From an uncultured Selenomonadales bacterium (GTDB lineage Bacteria; Bacillota; Negativicutes; Selenomonadales; Selenomonadaceae), in the NCBI GenBank assembly GCA_937915885.1, contig CALGGP010000376.1, positions 1-7,659 of the forward strand: DNA of 7,659 bases, given 5' to 3'. Under the pieces are notes generated by a model that saw only the letters and a program-made list of their open reading frames with translations, ran no database searches and was not told the DNA's origin. This document shows, piece after piece, positions 5,043 to 7,659 of the stretch. Within the stretch, counting starts at the first letter, position 1, and each line of letters starts with the position of its first letter. A program made the position numbers and the translations under genes.

Positions 5043-7610
5043 TTGAGTATAGAAATTCCGTCCGAAGTACTTCAAAAAGTTTCAAAGCCCGCGCGCTACA
5101 CCGGCGGCGAGTTCAACGCCGTCATCAAAGATCATTCGACGGTCGAGTGCACCTTTGCGTTGGCGTTGCCCGACGTCTACGAGGTCGGCATGTCCAATTT
5201 GGGGTTGGCGATTCTTTACAACATCTTAAATCTCCGCGCGGATTGCGCCGCCGAGCGCGTCTACGCTCCGTGGCTCGACATGGAAGAAGAAATGCGCGCC
5301 CGAGCGATCCCGCTGTTTTCTCTCGAGACGAAGACGCCGCTCAAGGCGTTTGACTTCTTCGGATTCTCGTTGCAATACGAAATGATTTTTACCAACGTCC
5401 TGAACATGCTCGCTCTTGCCGACATTCCGATCCGTTCGATTGATCGTTCCGACGACGATCCGATTGTGATTGGCGGCGGACCGTGCGTTTATAATGTTGA
5501 GCCCGTTGCGGATTTTTTTGATTGCTTTGTGGTGGGCGAGGGCGAAGAAATTTTGAGTGAGATTGTCGACGCGATGATCGATTGGAAGCGCGACGGTGGA
5601 CGCGGCGGACGACGAGAATTTTTGCGACGGCTTTTAAAAATCGACGGCGTTTATGTGCCGATGTTTTATGAGCCGCTTTACGTCGACGGAAATTTTGTCG
5701 GCTTGAATGTGGTCGACGACTCCGCGCGGAGGATAATTCATAAGCGCGTCGTGCGAGATATGGATATGGTTCCGAGCGTTGAGCGTCCGATCGTCCCGTA
5801 CCTTGACGTCGTCCACAATCGGATCATGTTAGAATTATTTAGAGGCTGCACTCGGGGCTGCCGATTCTGTCAAGCGGGCATGAGCTATCGACCGGCGCGG
5901 GAACGATCGGAGGAAAATTTACGGTCGATGGCGCGGCGGCTGGTCGACGCGTCGGGCTACGACGAGATATCGCTGACTTCGCTGTCGTCGGCTGATTACT
6001 CATGTCTTCAACGGTTGGTCGACGATCTGATGTCGGATTTTCGAGACGAGCGCGTGAGTTTTTCCTTGCCGTCGCTTCGGATCGACAGCTTTTCGATCGA
6101 GCTGGCGCATCGCCTTCAACAGGTGCGCAAATCGGGCTTGACGTTCGCGCCCGAGGCGGGCACGCAACGGTTGCGCGACGTGATCAATAAGGGCGTGACG
6201 GAAGAAAATTTATTGACGGCGTGCGGGGCGGCTTTCGACAAAGGTTGGCAGGCGGTAAAATTATATTTTATGATGGGCTTGCCGACGGAGACGGACGAAG
6301 ACATCATCGGCATCGCTCAACTGGCTAAAAAAGTCGTCGACCTTTACGTATCGATCAAAGGCAAGCGCGGCGTCCGAGTGACGGTAAGCGTGTCGTGTTT
6401 CGTGCCCAAGCCTTGGACGCCGTTTCAATGGTTCCCGCAGGTTTCGATTGAAGAATTTCGTCGTCGGCAGCAGCTGTTGAAGGATCACATACGCGATCGG
6501 GCGATCGTATTCAATTATCATGACGCGGAGTTGTCGTCGCTCGAGGGAGTGTTGGCGCGCGGCGATCGACGATTGAGTGATGTGATCGAGGCGGCGTGGC
6601 GGCTTGGAGCGAAATTCGACGGCTGGTCGGATCACTTTGATGTGGCGAAATGGAACGCGGCGTTCGAGCAATGCGGGATTGATCGGAAATATTATAATGA
6701 GTGCGGTCGAGATTTTTATGATGCCTTGCCGTGGGATCACACGTCGCCGGGCCTTCGGAAAAATTTTTTAATCGACGAGTGGGCGCGCGCTCTCGACGGA
6801 GTGTTGACGCCCGATTGTCGACGGACTCACTGTCAAAATTGCGGCGTGTGTCCGACATTGGGCGTCGGAGTGATCGATCATTTTTCCGATCGGGAGCGCT
6901 CGACGGTTAAGAATAAAAAAATGCCGACGGTGTTGTCGACGGAAAAAAATTATATATATCGGGCGAAGATGCGAAAGGGCGCGGAGATCGCAATCCTGTC
7001 GCATTTGGATTACGTAGGCGTGTATCGACGGGCGCTGATCCGCTCGAAGTTGCCGGCGGCGTACTCGCAGGGATTCAATCCGCACATGAAATTGTCGTTG
7101 GCGTCGGCGCTGGCGGTGGGCACGACGAGCGACGCGGAGTATATGGATTTCGAGCTGACGGAGCGGCTCGACGCGGCGTCGGTAATGGATCGGATCAACG
7201 CTCAACTTCCGCGCGGAGCGGAGATCGTCCGATTGAAACGATTGACGGGAAAAACGACGGCGTTAATGGCGTTGGCGGACGCGTCGAAATTTGAGATGAC
7301 GGTGCCGTTGACGGTCGACGAAGAAGCGATCGGTCGGGCGATAGAAAAATTCAACGGCGCGGCGTCGGTGATGTTGACGCGTGTCACTCCGAAGAAGACG
7401 CGGGAGATCGATCTGAAAAAATTTATATTGTCGCCGCTCGAATGGACGATTGACGGCGGTCGATTGCGTTTGACGGTAGAGATCAAAATATCGACGGCGG
7501 GTAGCGTGAAACCGATCGAAGTGTTGAAGGCGCTCGGGATAGAAGGAGGCGACGTTCACATACATCGACTGACGTTGACCTCGGACGGTCGCGATCTCTT
7601 CGACATATAA
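5043..7610 (+). CDS. B12-binding-type radical SAM protein (TIGR03960-like) fused to DUF2344 (TIGR03936-like) domain
   Basis: An 855-aa cytoplasmic protein with three parts. Residues 1-240 are a B12-binding-like region; its opening, with KPARYTGGE at 15-23, matches the family start and supports the TTG at 5043. Residues 255-500 are a radical SAM core with the iron-sulfur ligands C269-x3-C273-x2-C276 (RGCTRGCRFC) and the strand motif FAPEAGTQRLR near 368-378. A further cysteine group, C592, C597, C600 and C603, precedes the third part and may bind a second metal centre. Residues about 636-855 are the DUF2344 domain (radical SAM-linked protein), seen from SHLDYV and YSQGFNPHMKLSLASAL. The substrate is not known. 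In Firmicutes this family often lies just before ribonuclease G and the L21/L27 ribosomal protein genes, which would be beyond the right edge here. In some genomes the two parts are separate genes. The cysteine motifs are complete and no frameshift is seen. Confidence 0.93.
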   Translation: MSIEIPSEVLQKVSKPARYTGGEFNAVIKDHSTVECTFALALPDVYEVGMSNLGLAILYNILNLRADCAAERVYAPWLDMEEEMRARAIPLFSLETKTPLKAFDFFGFSLQYEMIFTNVLNMLALADIPIRSIDRSDDDPIVIGGGPCVYNVEPVADFFDCFVVGEGEEILSEIVDAMIDWKRDGGRGGRREFLRRLLKIDGVYVPMFYEPLYVDGNFVGLNVVDDSARRIIHKRVVRDMDMVPSVERPIVPYLDVVHNRIMLELFRGCTRGCRFCQAGMSYRPARERSEENLRSMARRLVDASGYDEISLTSLSSADYSCLQRLVDDLMSDFRDERVSFSLPSLRIDSFSIELAHRLQQVRKSGLTFAPEAGTQRLRDVINKGVTEENLLTACGAAFDKGWQAVKLYFMMGLPTETDEDIIGIAQLAKKVVDLYVSIKGKRGVRVTVSVSCFVPKPWTPFQWFPQVSIEEFRRRQQLLKDHIRDRAIVFNYHDAELSSLEGVLARGDRRLSDVIEAAWRLGAKFDGWSDHFDVAKWNAAFEQCGIDRKYYNECGRDFYDALPWDHTSPGLRKNFLIDEWARALDGVLTPDCRRTHCQNCGVCPTLGVGVIDHFSDRERSTVKNKKMPTVLSTEKNYIYRAKMRKGAEIAILSHLDYVGVYRRALIRSKLPAAYSQGFNPHMKLSLASALAVGTTSDAEYMDFELTERLDAASVMDRINAQLPRGAEIVRLKRLTGKTTALMALADASKFEMTVPLTVDEEAIGRAIEKFNGAASVMLTRVTPKKTREIDLKKFILSPLEWTIDGGRLRLTVEIKISTAGSVKPIEVLKALGIEGGDVHIHRLTLTSDGRDLFDI

Positions 7611-7659
7611 AATCCCTTCGGGGTTCGGAAAAAAATAATTTCTCCCGCCCAGATCGGAA
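7611..7659. other. Tail after the radical SAM gene: weak hairpin and recurrent A-tract/C-rich motif
   Basis: AATCCC-TTC-GGGGTT (7611-7625) can form a 6-bp stem with one T-G pair, but no T-run follows, so a terminator call is weak. The stretch at 7627-7651 (GG, seven A, TAATTTCT, then CCCGCCCA) resembles the motifs at 4710-4734 and 4769-4797. The last nine bases match a sequencing adapter start. Confidence 0.45.

Noticed and set aside
6261..7205. Long minus-strand open frames opposite the radical SAM gene
   Set aside because: They are shadows of a strongly coding + strand gene with no recognisable domains.

Overview
All genes in this window lie on the + strand. It holds two tandem, near-duplicate restriction-modification genes (positions 3-4092), the pyrimidine gene pyrE (4143-4721), a 321-bp repeat-rich gap (4722-5042), and a long gene for a B12-binding-type radical SAM protein fused to a DUF2344 domain (5043-7610). 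The organism looks like an anaerobic bacterium with strong Shine-Dalgarno sites and frequent TTG starts. The PyrE subtype (C-terminal CPLC motif) and the fused radical SAM/DUF2344 protein suggest a Firmicutes relative, possibly Negativicutes. That placement is an inference and is weak.

Restriction-modification part: both genes encode single-chain enzymes of the type IIG sort. Gene 2 is complete at 804 aa, with an N-terminal PD-(D/E)xK nuclease, a linker, an N6-adenine methyltransferase (GEFYTP, DMAAGTGN and NPPY motifs), a putative target-recognition region and a conserved C-terminal tail. Gene 1 is cut by the left edge and retains the methyltransferase and the C-terminal part. The shared segments align without gaps at a constant offset of 2407 nt. 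They are about 97% identical in protein before the NPPY motif, only about 67% in a central 223-residue block, and about 95% after it. This mosaic is what paralogous enzymes with different DNA specificities would show. Gene 2 starts at a TTG inside the last codons of gene 1, and its ribosome binding site lies in gene 1, so the two are translationally coupled.

Housekeeping part: pyrE has its own textbook promoter (TTGACA, 17 nt, TAAAAT), whose -35 box overlaps the stop codon of gene 2. It therefore does not need read-through from the restriction genes. The radical SAM gene starts at a TTG with a good ribosome binding site.

The gap between pyrE and the radical SAM gene contains an 18-bp perfect A/T-rich inverted repeat. 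Its 15-nt loop is a perfect four-tract C-rich sequence, so the minus strand has an ideal G-quadruplex motif. The gap also holds four copies of a 12-bp GC-rich repeat and a 10-bp GC inverted repeat. A related A-tract/C-rich motif recurs after the radical SAM gene, suggesting a dispersed intergenic element. Both ends of the window look like assembly contig ends: the first 55 nt recur exactly inside the window, and the last 9 nt match the start of a common sequencing adapter.
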